DNA of 64,000 nucleotides. Source: Lachnospira sp. UBA4346 (GTDB lineage: Bacteria > Bacillota > Clostridia > Lachnospirales > Lachnospiraceae). This document shows positions 53,702-62,366 of this stretch, piece by piece; positions within the stretch are counted from its first letter, which is position 1; every line of letters begins with the position of its first letter. The translations under genes were made by a program, and so were the position numbers. Below the pieces are notes generated by a model. That model saw only the letters and a program-made list of their open reading frames with translations, was not told the DNA's origin and ran no database searches. Where the stretch lies: positions 1 through 64,000 of the forward strand of contig DGTC01000020.1 of NCBI GenBank assembly GCA_002394205.1, given 5' to 3'.

Positions 53702-53753
53702 AATAGGAATGATTACTATTATTATTGACAAATAATCTCAACTATGATATAGT
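53702..53753 (+). promoter_or_regulatory. Reverse rubrerythrin promoter with PerR-type box
   Basis: TTGACA (53725-53730), 17-base spacer, TATAGT (53748-53753). AATAGGAATGATTACTATT (53702-53720) is an AATAG/CTATT inverted repeat matching the perR site and abutting the -35 box. Confidence 0.75.
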
Positions 53754-53879
53754 AAGAGCATAGAAAACAGTGAGTGCGATAATCTGATGTGTATACAATA
53801 TGATTCATGCACGGATATTATCAGAAATTGACTGTCGTAACGAAAATTATATATATGAAAAGAAAAGGAGAATACGGTT

Positions 53880-54419
53880 ATGAAATTTGTATGTTCAGTA
53901 TGTGGTTATGTTTATGAAGGCGATGCAGCTCCAGCAGAATGTCCGGTATGTCATGTAGGACCAGAAAAGTTCATCGCACAGGGCGAAGAGAAGGTATGGG
54001 CTTCAGAGCATGTTGTCGGTGTAGCAAAGGGTGTCAGCGAAGATATCTTAGCTGATTTGAGAGCAAATTTTGAAGGAGAATGTTCAGAAGTAGGTATGTA
54101 CCTTGCAATGGCAAGAGTTGCACACAGAGAAGGATATCCTGAAATCGGCCTTTACTATGAAAAGGCAGCTTACGAAGAAGCAGAACATGCAGCAAAGTTT
54201 GCTGAATTACTTGGTGAAGTCGTAACAGACAGCACAAAGAAGAACCTTGAGATGCGTGTAGAAGCAGAAAACGGTGCAACAGCCGGCAAGACAGACCTTG
54301 CAAAGAGAGCAAAAGCTGCCAACCTCGATGCAATCCATGACACAGTACATGAAATGGCAAGAGACGAGGCTAGACACGGCAAGGCATTTGAGGGATTGTT
54401 AAAGAGATACTTCGGTTAA
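53880..54419 (+). CDS. Reverse rubrerythrin (N-terminal rubredoxin)
   Basis: 179 residues: a rubredoxin domain first (CSVCGYVYEG, CPVCHVG; ~5-25) and a ferritin-like di-iron domain after (~55-178; ECSEVGMY, YEEAEHAAKF, EARHGKAFEG supply the Glu/His ligands). Rubrerythrins reduce hydrogen peroxide in anaerobes; the swapped order defines the clostridial revRbr class, which takes electrons from NADH via rubredoxin partners. AAAGGAGAA precedes the ATG. PerR-type box in the promoter. Confidence 0.93.
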   Translation: MKFVCSVCGYVYEGDAAPAECPVCHVGPEKFIAQGEEKVWASEHVVGVAKGVSEDILADLRANFEGECSEVGMYLAMARVAHREGYPEIGLYYEKAAYEEAEHAAKFAELLGEVVTDSTKKNLEMRVEAENGATAGKTDLAKRAKAANLDAIHDTVHEMARDEARHGKAFEGLLKRYFG

Positions 54420-54436
54420 GCTACAAGCTATGCATA

Positions 54437-54497
54437 GATAAAATAAAATCACTTGGGAGGGAGCTTGCTCACTGCCAAGTGATTTTTATTTTATCTA
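54437..54497. terminator. Terminator of reverse rubrerythrin
   Basis: GATAAAATAAAATCACTTGG pairs perfectly with its complement ending at 54497 around GAGGGAGCTTGCTCACTG, itself a small hairpin; T tract on both strands. Confidence 0.9.
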
Positions 54498-54753
54498 TAT
54501 ACGGAGTACAAGAAAAGCAGCATATATACGGTGAATACTGGAAGTCTTATTATGGTACGTATTATGCGAGTGCATATTAAGCATGGTAAAATTGCATATC
54601 AAAGCATATTTTGGAATCAGGAATATTACAATACACAGCATAAAGTGGCTGAAAACAAACTGTCAGACAAAAGAGAGTGAAAATGTGAAAATTGTTATAA
54701 ATTTATCATATATTGATAATTAAATAACAATTAAGAAAAAATAAAAAAAGTAT

Positions 54754-54785
54754 TTGACAAATTAAACAAAGGTGTGTATTATAAT
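54754..54785 (+). promoter_or_regulatory. Promoter of the hairpin-array RNA
   Basis: TTGACA (54754-54759), 17-base spacer, TATTAT (54777-54782), overlapping a perfect TATAAT (54780-54785). From 54498 to 54753 nothing else convincing is seen. Confidence 0.8.
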
Positions 54786-54789
54786 AAGT

Positions 54790-55231
54790 ACAAAGAGACA
54801 TCGAAAGAAAACAATTAAGAGATGGCGGCGAGAGCTTCACCGGATTGCAATATGTTTTCATTAGAATCTATTCGATATTGAGCGATATGGCGAGAGCTTC
54901 ATTGAACGACGATGCGATAGATAAGAACGTAAGATAAGAATCTATGAGGAGGAATGGCGGCGAGAGCTTCACCAGACTGAATAAGATAGAACCTTTTGAG
55001 AGAACGGCAAGAGCTTCATTTGATGAAAAGGAAGATATCACATAGAAATTCCATTTAGCAGTAGGAACGATGGCGAGAGCTTCATCAATCTGAAAGAAAA
55101 GAATAACTTAGAAAAGTGGCGAGAGCTTCACTTGACGACAGTTAAAGAATCTTACAAGATGTCTGAGAAACTCGTAAATGTATAAAAAATAAGGGCATTT
55201 ACCTAGTGATAGGCAGATGTCCTTATTTTAT
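54790..55231 (+). ncRNA. Hairpin-array RNA: six copies of a bulged GC-GAGA-GC-UU hairpin
   Basis: A free-standing ~440-nt transcript with promoter and terminator but no supported gene. The motif GGCGAGAGCTTCA (one copy GGCAAGAGCTTCA) occurs six times, loops at 54830, 54892, 54962, 55009, 55075 and 55121, with spacings 62, 70, 47, 66 and 46 that are not multiples of three. Each folds as outer stem - GC - GAGA loop - GC - bulged UU - outer stem. Outer arms change together: CGAUG/CAUCA, AAGUG/CACUU, UGGCG/CACCA, GAACG/CAUUU. This covariation argues for a selected RNA structure, perhaps a protein-titrating sponge like CsrB in layout. Confidence 0.8.
55186..55231 (+). terminator. Terminator of the hairpin-array RNA
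   Basis: AAATAAGGGCAT pairs with ATGTCCTTATTT, with ACCT/AGGC pairing inside, and ends in TTTTA. Confidence 0.85.
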
Positions 55232-55344
55232 GTGCATTATTTTCTATTAGAATTTAAAAGATTTCCATATTTTATGTGAGAAAATGCATTTGGTTTCCTA
55301 TATGCAATTTAAATCGTTAAAGATTAAAAATAAAATGGAACTAT

Positions 55345-56409
55345 TTATTTTCTCGTTTCTTCAATCAACTCCATAATTGTCTCAATGGCATTGCTTTGGC
55401 TGCTCTGTTTCATGGCTTCGATATATGTTGTGCGGTTGTTATATAATTCCATGACTGCATCAAATAAAGAATCCGGTGTGATGTCTTCTTCTTCCAGAAC
55501 AGAAGAATAACCATGCTCTTTAAATGACTTGGCGTTGAGAATCTGGTCGCCGCGGCTGGCACTGGCAGAAAGTGGAATCAGAAGGTTTGGCTTGTGCAGT
55601 GCAAGCAATTCGCAAATGGCATTGGCACCGGCTCTTGATACGACAATATCAGCCATTGCAAAGAAGTCACGCATCTGCTGGTTGATGTATTCAAACTGTA
55701 CATAGCCTTCGATATTATGAAAAGATTCATCCATTTTGCCTTTGCCACACAGATGAACGACCTGAAAATGTTCTAACAGACGTGGTAGAACCGAACGAAC
55801 AGCTTCATTGACACGAACGGCACCGGTACTTCCGCCAACGACCATAAGAACAGGTTTATTTGCTGTGAAATGACAGTAATCAAGGGCCGCAAGACGGTTA
55901 CCGCTTAATAATTCCTGACGAATCGGAGAGCCTGATAATACAGCTTTGTCGGCAGGAAGATATTTTACGGTTTCCGGGAAATTACAGCAAATCTTCGTAG
56001 CACCACGCATGGCGATACGGTTTGCAAGTCCCGGTGTCATATCTGATTCGTGAATGATAACAGGGATATGCTTATGACTGGCTGCAAGAACAACAGGAAC
56101 GGATACAAAACCCCCTTTTGAGAAGATAATATCCGGTTTAATTTTACGCATCAATGCACGTGCCTGCCGATATCCGTTTAAGACACGGAATGGATCTGTT
56201 AAATTCTTTAAACTCTTGTAACGGCGTAATTTTCCGGAAGAAATTCCGTAATAAGGAACCTCCTGCTCAGTAATGAGTTTCTTTTCAATTCCTTCATAAG
56301 AACCAATATAGAATACTTCGTAACCAGCTTCCTTTAGGGAAGGAAGTAACGCAATATTTGGCGTAACGTGTCCGGCAGTTCCGCCACCGGTTAAGATAAT
56401 TCGTTTCAT
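55345..56409 (-). CDS. murG: UDP-GlcNAc:undecaprenyl-PP-MurNAc-pentapeptide GlcNAc transferase
   Basis: MurG turns lipid I into lipid II on the inner membrane face. The 354 residues are standard length: glycine-rich GGGTAGHVTPN (~8-18), SKGGFVSVPVVLAA, HESDMTPGLANR, VVGGSTGAVRVNE and SRAGANAICELLALHKPNLLIPL are all diagnostic GT28 motifs. GGAG precedes the ATG. It stands apart from other mur genes, with a radical SAM gene upstream on the same strand. Confidence 0.95.
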   Translation of the reverse strand: MKRIILTGGGTAGHVTPNIALLPSLKEAGYEVFYIGSYEGIEKKLITEQEVPYYGISSGKLRRYKSLKNLTDPFRVLNGYRQARALMRKIKPDIIFSKGGFVSVPVVLAASHKHIPVIIHESDMTPGLANRIAMRGATKICCNFPETVKYLPADKAVLSGSPIRQELLSGNRLAALDYCHFTANKPVLMVVGGSTGAVRVNEAVRSVLPRLLEHFQVVHLCGKGKMDESFHNIEGYVQFEYINQQMRDFFAMADIVVSRAGANAICELLALHKPNLLIPLSASASRGDQILNAKSFKEHGYSSVLEEEDITPDSLFDAVMELYNNRTTYIEAMKQSSQSNAIETIMELIEETRK

Positions 56410-56486
56410 AATAATCTCCGTTCTGAAGCATAGATATAATTTAGAAAATAAGAAAGCAATATATGATTATAGAGCGTGTATTTTGG

Positions 56487-56531
56487 ATTTCCATATTTAT
56501 TGTGATGCTTCAACACAATAAATACGGAAAT
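56487..56531. other. Long hairpin between radical SAM gene and murG
   Basis: ATTTCCATATTTATTGTG and CACAATAAATACGGAAAT form 18-base arms with one G-U or A-C position and a nine-base loop. No T tract follows on either strand, so it is not a standard intrinsic terminator; it may be a processing or regulatory structure. Confidence 0.5.
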
Positions 56532-56547
56532 GGAACTTTGAAATAAT

Positions 56548-57348
56548 TTATTTGTTTGAAAAACGTTCCTTAAAGCTGCAATGCGCACATAAATCTTCAA
56601 CGGCACGTCTGGCATGCCAGCCTTTTACAATACGTTGGCTGCGTTCATTTGCAATAATATCTGCAAAATCTGTTGTGAAAATATTACCAAGCGGCATCAC
56701 ACCATTTCCATCCAGACAACAGGGAACGACAGTTCCGTCACATAAAATGGCAACATGATTTCTGACACCCTGACAGAATCCACGGTCATTATAGTATGTG
56801 CTGTCAAGAGACGGCCATTCGAAAGGTGACTGAACATTGACATAGAGGTGCCGTTTGATGGTACAGTTGCGTTCGCCAAAGATGGTTGGATCTTTTTTCG
56901 TGTTCCACAGTCGCAGCGAAATCTCAGTTTCTGTCTGCGCAGTTAAAATATTGCAGCTGTCAAACAGTTCATGAATATAAGTGTCCATATCAATGCAGTC
57001 GTTATCGTCTGCACTGTGTAAAGATACATTGATCTGATGAACTGGATGCGTCAGCAATACAGGTAGATTTTTGTAGAGCAGAGTTGCATTGGTTGTTAAA
57101 TTCACCGTCATATTTGCCTTTTCACAGATTTGCAGAAGCTCTTCAAAATGCGGATGCAGGAGCGGTTCGCCCTTAACATGCAGGTAAATGTAATTGGTAA
57201 ATGGGCGTATCTGTGCGATGACATGTGCAAATTCATCTACCGACATAAAATGCGGAGGGCGCAATGTCTCCTGACAGAAAGAACAGTGCAGATTGCAGGA
57301 ACTTGTTATTTCTATATATATGCGCTTAAAGCGTGCAACACTACCCAT
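56548..57348 (-). CDS. Radical SAM protein with SPASM-like C-terminus
   Basis: 266 residues. CNLHCSFC (~14-21) is the CxxxCxxC cluster motif for S-adenosylmethionine cleavage, preceded by RIYIEITSS; HVKGEPLLHP gives the GGEP-like motif as KGEP. The C-terminal half has CDGTVVPCCLDGNG, LGNIF and CAHCSF, the cysteines of a SPASM auxiliary-cluster region. Such proteins modify peptides, proteins or small molecules; the substrate is unknown. The start lies one base after the TSCPD stop, so translation is coupled. Confidence 0.88.
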   Translation of the reverse strand: MGSVARFKRIYIEITSSCNLHCSFCQETLRPPHFMSVDEFAHVIAQIRPFTNYIYLHVKGEPLLHPHFEELLQICEKANMTVNLTTNATLLYKNLPVLLTHPVHQINVSLHSADDNDCIDMDTYIHELFDSCNILTAQTETEISLRLWNTKKDPTIFGERNCTIKRHLYVNVQSPFEWPSLDSTYYNDRGFCQGVRNHVAILCDGTVVPCCLDGNGVMPLGNIFTTDFADIIANERSQRIVKGWHARRAVEDLCAHCSFKERFSNK

Positions 57349-57349
57349 T

Positions 57350-57598
57350 TTACATCTCAGATTCTTTGTACTGCTTTAAGGCACGTGCTAACTGGTCAGG
57401 GCAGGATGTCGGACGAAAGCCGCATTTAACACCTTCTAAACGGCTGATTACTTCATCAATATCCATACCTTCAGCAAGCAGGGAAACACCTTGTGTATTG
57501 CCATTACAGCCACCGGTAAATTTTACATTTGTTAATTTATTGTCAACGACATCAAAATCAATGGCGCTTGAACAGACACCAGAAGTTTTATATCTCAT
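57350..57598 (-). CDS. TSCPD domain-containing protein (TIGR03905-like)
   Basis: 82 residues from ATG 57598, which has GGAG six bases ahead; the longer frame to 57628 lacks a site. It contains YKTSGVCSSAIDFDV, FTGGCNGNTQGVS, and the signature TSCPDQLARAL at the end. This small family shares the TSCPD region with class II ribonucleotide reductases; conserved Cys residues (C9, C30, C58-59 region, C65) suggest metal or redox chemistry. Function unknown. It is the first gene of a two-gene unit with the radical SAM protein. Confidence 0.85.
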   Translation of the reverse strand: MRYKTSGVCSSAIDFDVVDNKLTNVKFTGGCNGNTQGVSLLAEGMDIDEVISRLEGVKCGFRPTSCPDQLARALKQYKESEM

Positions 57599-57842
57599 TC
57601 TTTTCTCCATTCTGAAGCGATTTGTCATGTTTTATCTGCAACGCTTCGTTTTTTTATTTCTTTATCATGCAGACTGCAACTGATTATAGCACACCGCAGG
57701 GAAAATTGAAATGTTTATATGGGATTGTTTTGGAGAGGACAGGGATTTTTATGATCAAATTTTTATCGGGGACTTGACGGAATGAGTTCTTGTCTGATAA
57801 CGTAAAGATAGTTTACGATTATATAGAAATGGAGAATGAAAC

Positions 57843-58535
57843 ATGATTGGTATTATTGGTGCAATGGATGAAGAGGTTGCTCAGATTGTTGAGGCAATGC
57901 AGGTTACAAAGACAGAAGAAAAGGCGCAGATGACATTTCATCAGGGAACACTTGGCGGTAAGGATGTTGTTGTTGTCCGCAGCGGAATCGGCAAAGTCAA
58001 TGCGGCTGTATGCACACAGATTCTTGTGGATGATTTTGGTGCAGATGCGGTTATCAATACAGGTATCGCAGGTTCGTTAAAAGCAGAAATTGATATTGCA
58101 GATGTTGTTATTTCCAGTGATGTATTACATCATGATATGGATGCAACAGGATTTGGTTATGCGTTAGGTCAGATTCCAAGAATGGATACGTTGTCATTCC
58201 CGGCAGATAAGCGATTGATTGAATTGGCAGAGAAGAGCTGTAAGAAGGCAGTTCCGGAGATTGGTGTTCATGTAGGAAGAGTTGTCAGTGGAGATCAGTT
58301 CGTTTCTGATAAGGAAGTAAAGAATCGTATTTCAGAAAATTTTGACGGCTATTGTACAGAGATGGAAGGTGCTGCAATTGCACAGGCTGCTTACTTAAAT
58401 CACATTCCATTTGTTATTTTAAGAGCAATTTCGGATAAAGCAGATGACAGTGCAACGATGGACTACCCAACATTTGAAAAGCAGGCAATTCACAATTCTG
58501 TGTTGCTGATTAAAGAATTGGTTGCAAATATCTAA
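57843..58535 (+). CDS. mtnN: 5'-methylthioadenosine/S-adenosylhomocysteine nucleosidase
   Basis: Removes adenine from MTA and SAH in the activated methyl cycle, feeding methionine salvage and autoinducer-2 synthesis. The 230 residues match the family: IGIIGAMDEEVAQI (catalytic Glu ~12 region), VNTGIAGSL-type INTGIAGSL, VSGDQFV, EMEGAAIAQAA (substrate-binding Met-Glu) and LRAISDKAD with the catalytic Asp. GGAG precedes the ATG. Monocistronic. Confidence 0.96.
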   Translation: MIGIIGAMDEEVAQIVEAMQVTKTEEKAQMTFHQGTLGGKDVVVVRSGIGKVNAAVCTQILVDDFGADAVINTGIAGSLKAEIDIADVVISSDVLHHDMDATGFGYALGQIPRMDTLSFPADKRLIELAEKSCKKAVPEIGVHVGRVVSGDQFVSDKEVKNRISENFDGYCTEMEGAAIAQAAYLNHIPFVILRAISDKADDSATMDYPTFEKQAIHNSVLLIKELVANI

Positions 58536-58591
58536 AAAATTTTCTACAAAGATTAAAATGTGTGACAATAAAAATGAATATTATAATCAAC

Positions 58592-58636
58592 ATGCCAGTG
58601 GAATTGAGTTTTATCAATTCCACTGGCATTTTTTGA
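58592..58636 (+). terminator. Terminator of mtnN
   Basis: ATGCCAGTGGAATTGA/TCAATTCCACTGGCAT, a perfect 16-bp stem, then TTTTT. Confidence 0.92.
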
Positions 58637-58778
58637 ATGATAGAAGAAAACATGTTTGCCTTTAGAGGATGTATTTTAAGTTGTTAATGAATTGATAAAA
58701 TCAAAATTGTTGTAGTTATTAAAAAAATAAAAGGTATATTTAATATAATAAATATAGAAAAACCGCATAAAATCTAAG

Positions 58779-58905
58779 TGATAACGATTTCTTAAAAAGA
58801 ATAAAAAGTACTATTTTTTATATAAAATAATGAAAAATATAAATGAAATGATGGGAATTACAGACACAGATTGCAACGAAATTACGTTTAGTGATAACGA
58901 TTTCA
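58779..58905. promoter_or_regulatory. Two LacI/CcpA-type operators upstream of the taurine-type operon
   Basis: TGATAACGATTTCT (58779-58792) and TGATAACGATTTCA (58892-58905) lie 113 bases apart within longer matches (TAAGTGATAACGATTTC; TTAGTGATAACGATTTC). The second fits the catabolite element TGWAANCGNTNWCA at 13 of 14 positions. A LacI-family regulator, CcpA or a pathway-specific one, probably binds both. The rest of 58640-58990 is very AT-rich with no gene. Confidence 0.55.
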
Positions 58906-58990
58906 TAAATTACGATTGAGTTAATAAAATCCGTAGGATATGATAGCTTCATTCAGCAACGAACAGCTAGAGGAAAGGATTTGGGCATAT

Positions 58991-60088
58991 ATGGAATGGA
59001 ATTACAGACAGCCGGTAGAAATTATTTTTGGCATAGGAAGTATAGAAAAGATTGGTGCCATGATATTGGATTATCATAGACCGATTTTGATAACAACAAA
59101 TAGTATGGTTAAAAATGGAATTGCAAATCGGTTACTTCAACAGTGGAACGGAGAAGATATCTTTTTTGATGTTTCCGCAAATCCAGACGTTGAGGAAGTG
59201 AATCGATGTTCATCTTATATCAGAGCACATAATAATGATGTCATTGTTGCATTAGGTGGCGGAAGCGTATTAGATCTTAGCAAGGCGGCTTCATTAAAAA
59301 CTTTGGATATACGAGAGTATTACGGTACAACAAAACAGATTCCCCAAACGCACATACCGGTAATTGCCATACCAACAACTGCAGGAACGGGAAGTGAGGT
59401 AACTTCGGTTAGTGTATTAACAGATCGTAAGTATGGAAAAAAGCTGCCAATAGCTTCAGAGCAGTTTTATCCACAAAAGGCAGTTCTAGATCCCAATCTT
59501 TTAGTTACATTACCGAAAGAAGTAACTGCTTCATCGGGAATTGATGTATTGTGTCATGCAATAGAGGGATATTGGAGTAGAAATAGGCAGCCTGTGACAA
59601 ATGCACTTGCAGTATATGCAATACGTACGATTCTTACATATTTACCGATTGCATATAGAGAGCCAGATAACCTTGCGGCACGGGAAAAGACCGCAGAAGC
59701 ATCTGTGATTGCAGGTCTTGCTTTTAATCTTCCAAAGACGACTTCATCACATGCATGCTCATTTCCACTTACCAATGCATATGGAATACCACATGGTGAA
59801 GCATGTGGTATGACGATAGATTTATTTTTGCATATAAATCAAGAGCATCCGTCGGTAAAAGAATTAATAAAAGCGTTAGGATATAGAGATGCAGAAGAAC
59901 TGATTGGTGAGATTTGGAAACTAAAGCAGGCAATTGGATTAACAAGGGGATTAAAAGAATTTGCATTAGATGATGCGGATATAGAGAAATTAGTAAGGCG
60001 CAGTCATCATCCGAATTTAGATAATAATCCGGTTCCAATTACAGATGAGATGCTATGTAAAATGTATCACAGATTATGTGAATATTAG
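58991..60088 (+). CDS. Iron-containing alcohol dehydrogenase, possible sulfoacetaldehyde reductase
   Basis: 365 residues from ATG 58991 (AGGAAAGGA upstream; ATG 58940 has its purines only one base away). Group III Fe-ADH motifs: IIFGIGSI, ALGGGSVLDLSKA (NAD(P)-binding), PTTAGTGSEVT, SGIDVLCHAIEG and TTSSHACSFPLTNAYGIPHGEACG, giving the Asp-His-His-His metal site. It heads an operon with a class III aminotransferase and TauACB-type transport genes. SarD/TauF-type enzymes that reduce sulfoacetaldehyde to isethionate are of this family, which fits, but substrate is inferred from context. Confidence 0.85.
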   Translation: MEWNYRQPVEIIFGIGSIEKIGAMILDYHRPILITTNSMVKNGIANRLLQQWNGEDIFFDVSANPDVEEVNRCSSYIRAHNNDVIVALGGGSVLDLSKAASLKTLDIREYYGTTKQIPQTHIPVIAIPTTAGTGSEVTSVSVLTDRKYGKKLPIASEQFYPQKAVLDPNLLVTLPKEVTASSGIDVLCHAIEGYWSRNRQPVTNALAVYAIRTILTYLPIAYREPDNLAAREKTAEASVIAGLAFNLPKTTSSHACSFPLTNAYGIPHGEACGMTIDLFLHINQEHPSVKELIKALGYRDAEELIGEIWKLKQAIGLTRGLKEFALDDADIEKLVRRSHHPNLDNNPVPITDEMLCKMYHRLCEY

Positions 60089-60133
60089 ATAAATAGCAGA
60101 GATAGAAAAATATTGAAAAAGGAGATTTTAAGA

Positions 60134-61468
60134 ATGTCAGAACTTACAAGAGAACAGGTAATGGAATATGATCATGAATACAATCAGCATCCATGGTTGA
60201 CTGGGAATATTGAGGCAACTCCGGTTGAGAGGGCAGAGGGAATTTATTTTTGGGATTATAATGGAAAAAAATATTTTGATATGTCCAGTCAGCTGGCAAA
60301 TGTGAATTTAGGATACGGGAATAAAGATATTATAGAAGCTGTGCAAAAACAGGTAGAAATTCTCCCATATATAGCACCGGCATATGCTTCAGGACCACGT
60401 TCAGAGTTGGCTAAAATGTTGGTTGACCTGGCACCGGATAATATCGGAAAAGTGTTTTTTACTTGTGGTGGTTCGGATGCGAATGAGGCTGCAATTTATG
60501 CGGCAAGAACATTTACCGGGAAAAATAAAATACTTTCGAGATACCGCAGTTATCATGGCTCTACACTTGGCTCAGGCAATTTATCAGGGGATACTAGAAG
60601 ATTTGCAATTGAGAAACCGGCACCAAGTGGATTTTTGAAATTTTTTGATCCATATGTGTATCGTTCTAAGATTGAATTTAAAAATGATGAAGAGGCTTCA
60701 GACTATTATCTGGGACTGCTAGAAGATCAGATTCAGTATGAAGGGGCAGATCAAATAGCGGCGATTGAAATAGAATCCATCACAGGTGCGAATGGCGTTA
60801 TTATTCCACCGGATGGATATATGCAGGGGTTGAGAAAGCTCTGTGATAAGTATGGGATTTTGCTTATCTGCGATGAAGTTATGGCTGGATTTGGAAGAAC
60901 CGGAAAAATGTTTGGATTTGAAAACTGGGGAATAAAGCCGGATATCATATCATTTGCGAAGGGTGTTACTTGTGGATATGTTCAGCTTGGCGGAATCTTA
61001 ATCAGCAAGGAAATTGCAAAATATTTTGAAACACATACATTTTTATATGGTCTTACTTATAGTGGACATTCACTTGCATGTGCCGCAGGGGTAGCATGTG
61101 TTCATTATTATAGTGAACATAAGATTCTGGAACATGTAAACGAAGTGGGAAAATATTTTGGAGAATTGCTTGAAAATATAAAAAAGAATCATAAATCGGT
61201 TGGAGATGTACGGTATATAGGATTATTTGGTGCTGTGGAACTGATGCAGGATCGGGATAAAAAGATACCGCTTGTACCATATGGATATGATGAGGATGCT
61301 AAAATGGCAAAGATTAAAAGTCTCTTAAAAGAACGAGGATTTGCCTGTTTTGGACGTGAAAATAATTTGAATATCACACCGCCTCTTATTATCACAAGAG
61401 AAGAGCTAAGGGCGGCGTTTGACATTTTGGATGAGGTACTTACCATTGTTGATAATGAATTTATTTAG
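60134..61468 (+). CDS. Class III aminotransferase, possible taurine transaminase
   Basis: 444 residues from ATG 60134 with AAGGAG nine bases ahead. PLP fold-type I class III motifs: YFWDYNGKKYFDMSSQLANVNLGYG, FFTCGGSDANEAA, SRYRSYHGSTLGSG, ICDEVMAGFGRTG with the PLP Asp, and the Schiff-base lysine in SFAKGVT. Taurine:pyruvate and taurine:2-oxoglutarate transaminases belong here and yield sulfoacetaldehyde, the substrate proposed for the upstream dehydrogenase. Other omega-amine substrates (GABA, beta-alanine) remain possible. Confidence 0.85.
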   Translation: MSELTREQVMEYDHEYNQHPWLTGNIEATPVERAEGIYFWDYNGKKYFDMSSQLANVNLGYGNKDIIEAVQKQVEILPYIAPAYASGPRSELAKMLVDLAPDNIGKVFFTCGGSDANEAAIYAARTFTGKNKILSRYRSYHGSTLGSGNLSGDTRRFAIEKPAPSGFLKFFDPYVYRSKIEFKNDEEASDYYLGLLEDQIQYEGADQIAAIEIESITGANGVIIPPDGYMQGLRKLCDKYGILLICDEVMAGFGRTGKMFGFENWGIKPDIISFAKGVTCGYVQLGGILISKEIAKYFETHTFLYGLTYSGHSLACAAGVACVHYYSEHKILEHVNEVGKYFGELLENIKKNHKSVGDVRYIGLFGAVELMQDRDKKIPLVPYGYDEDAKMAKIKSLLKERGFACFGRENNLNITPPLIITREELRAAFDILDEVLTIVDNEFI

Positions 61469-61479
61469 GGGGTGATTTG

Positions 61480-62259
61480 ATGCGAACATCAAATAGAACA
61501 ATAGAGCGTTGCCTAACAGTAGGTACGGTAGTATTAATTTTGGCATTATGGTATGTATTGACCATAGGAGGTATTTTTTCAGAGACAATCATACCATCCA
61601 TGAAAAGTGTCGGACAGGCATTTGTTAAAATTGTATCAGATGGATATAAAGGAAGTAGTCTTTGGATGCACCTTGCTACAAGTATGAAACGATTATTGAT
61701 TGCATATGGACTCGTGGTGATAACAGCGGTGCCACTAGGACTTCTCAGTGGTTATAATTCAAAAGTATGTGCGATTTTAGAACCGGTTATTGAATTTTAT
61801 CGTCCGCTTCCACCTCTTGCATATTACACGATATTGGTTTTATGGATGGGAATAGGTGAGAGTTCAAAACTTTGCTTATTATATCTGGCAGGATTTGCTC
61901 CAGTATACATATCTTGTGTATCGGGAGTTATACGTATTAAGTCGGATTATATAAATGGAGCATATACACTTGGAGCTAATAAAAGACAGATATTTTTTCA
62001 TGTTATATTTCCAGCAGCTCTGACAGATATATTTACAGGATTAAGAACCGCGTTGGGAGTTGAATATACAACATTAGTTGCAGCAGAGATGGTTGCGGCT
62101 ACAGCTGGAATCGGATGGCTGGTATTAGATGCAAGTAATTATCTTAGAAGTGACATTGTTTTTATGGGAGTCATTCTTATGGGAATTACAGGTGTATTGT
62201 TAGATAAACTGATTCGTGTGATTGAGAACCATGTGGTTCATTGGAAGGGCAAAAACTAA
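61480..62259 (+). CDS. tauC: ABC transporter permease, TauC/SsuC-like
   Basis: 259 residues with six membrane segments and the cytoplasmic EAA loop (YTLGANKRQIFFHVIFPAALTDIFTGLRTALG, ~165-195). The N-terminal GGIFSETIIPSMKSVGQAFVK region is typical of sulfonate/nitrate/taurine uptake permeases. AGGGGGTGAT lies just ahead of ATG 61480, and only 11 bases separate it from the aminotransferase stop. Works with the following lipoprotein and ATPase. Confidence 0.9.
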   Translation: MRTSNRTIERCLTVGTVVLILALWYVLTIGGIFSETIIPSMKSVGQAFVKIVSDGYKGSSLWMHLATSMKRLLIAYGLVVITAVPLGLLSGYNSKVCAILEPVIEFYRPLPPLAYYTILVLWMGIGESSKLCLLYLAGFAPVYISCVSGVIRIKSDYINGAYTLGANKRQIFFHVIFPAALTDIFTGLRTALGVEYTTLVAAEMVAATAGIGWLVLDASNYLRSDIVFMGVILMGITGVLLDKLIRVIENHVVHWKGKN

Positions 62260-62366
62260 ATATAAATCAAATAGACAGTACATATGAAATAACAAATAAA
62301 TGAATACAAATAATAAAACAAAAAGATCGTATCACAGATGATATAAGGTGATGGATAGGAGGCAGT

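Noticed and set aside
54551..54680. 42-codon frame (MVRIMRVHIKHGKIAY...) after the reverse rubrerythrin terminator
   Set aside because: Weak ribosome site, no promoter or family; kept out as unsupported.
54825..55150. Short frames starting ATGGCGAGAGCTTCA (Met-Ala-Arg-Ala-Ser) in the hairpin array
   Set aside because: Only four of six motifs have ATG, spacings are not multiples of three, frames differ, ribosome sites are missing or too close, and the flanks covary as RNA stems.
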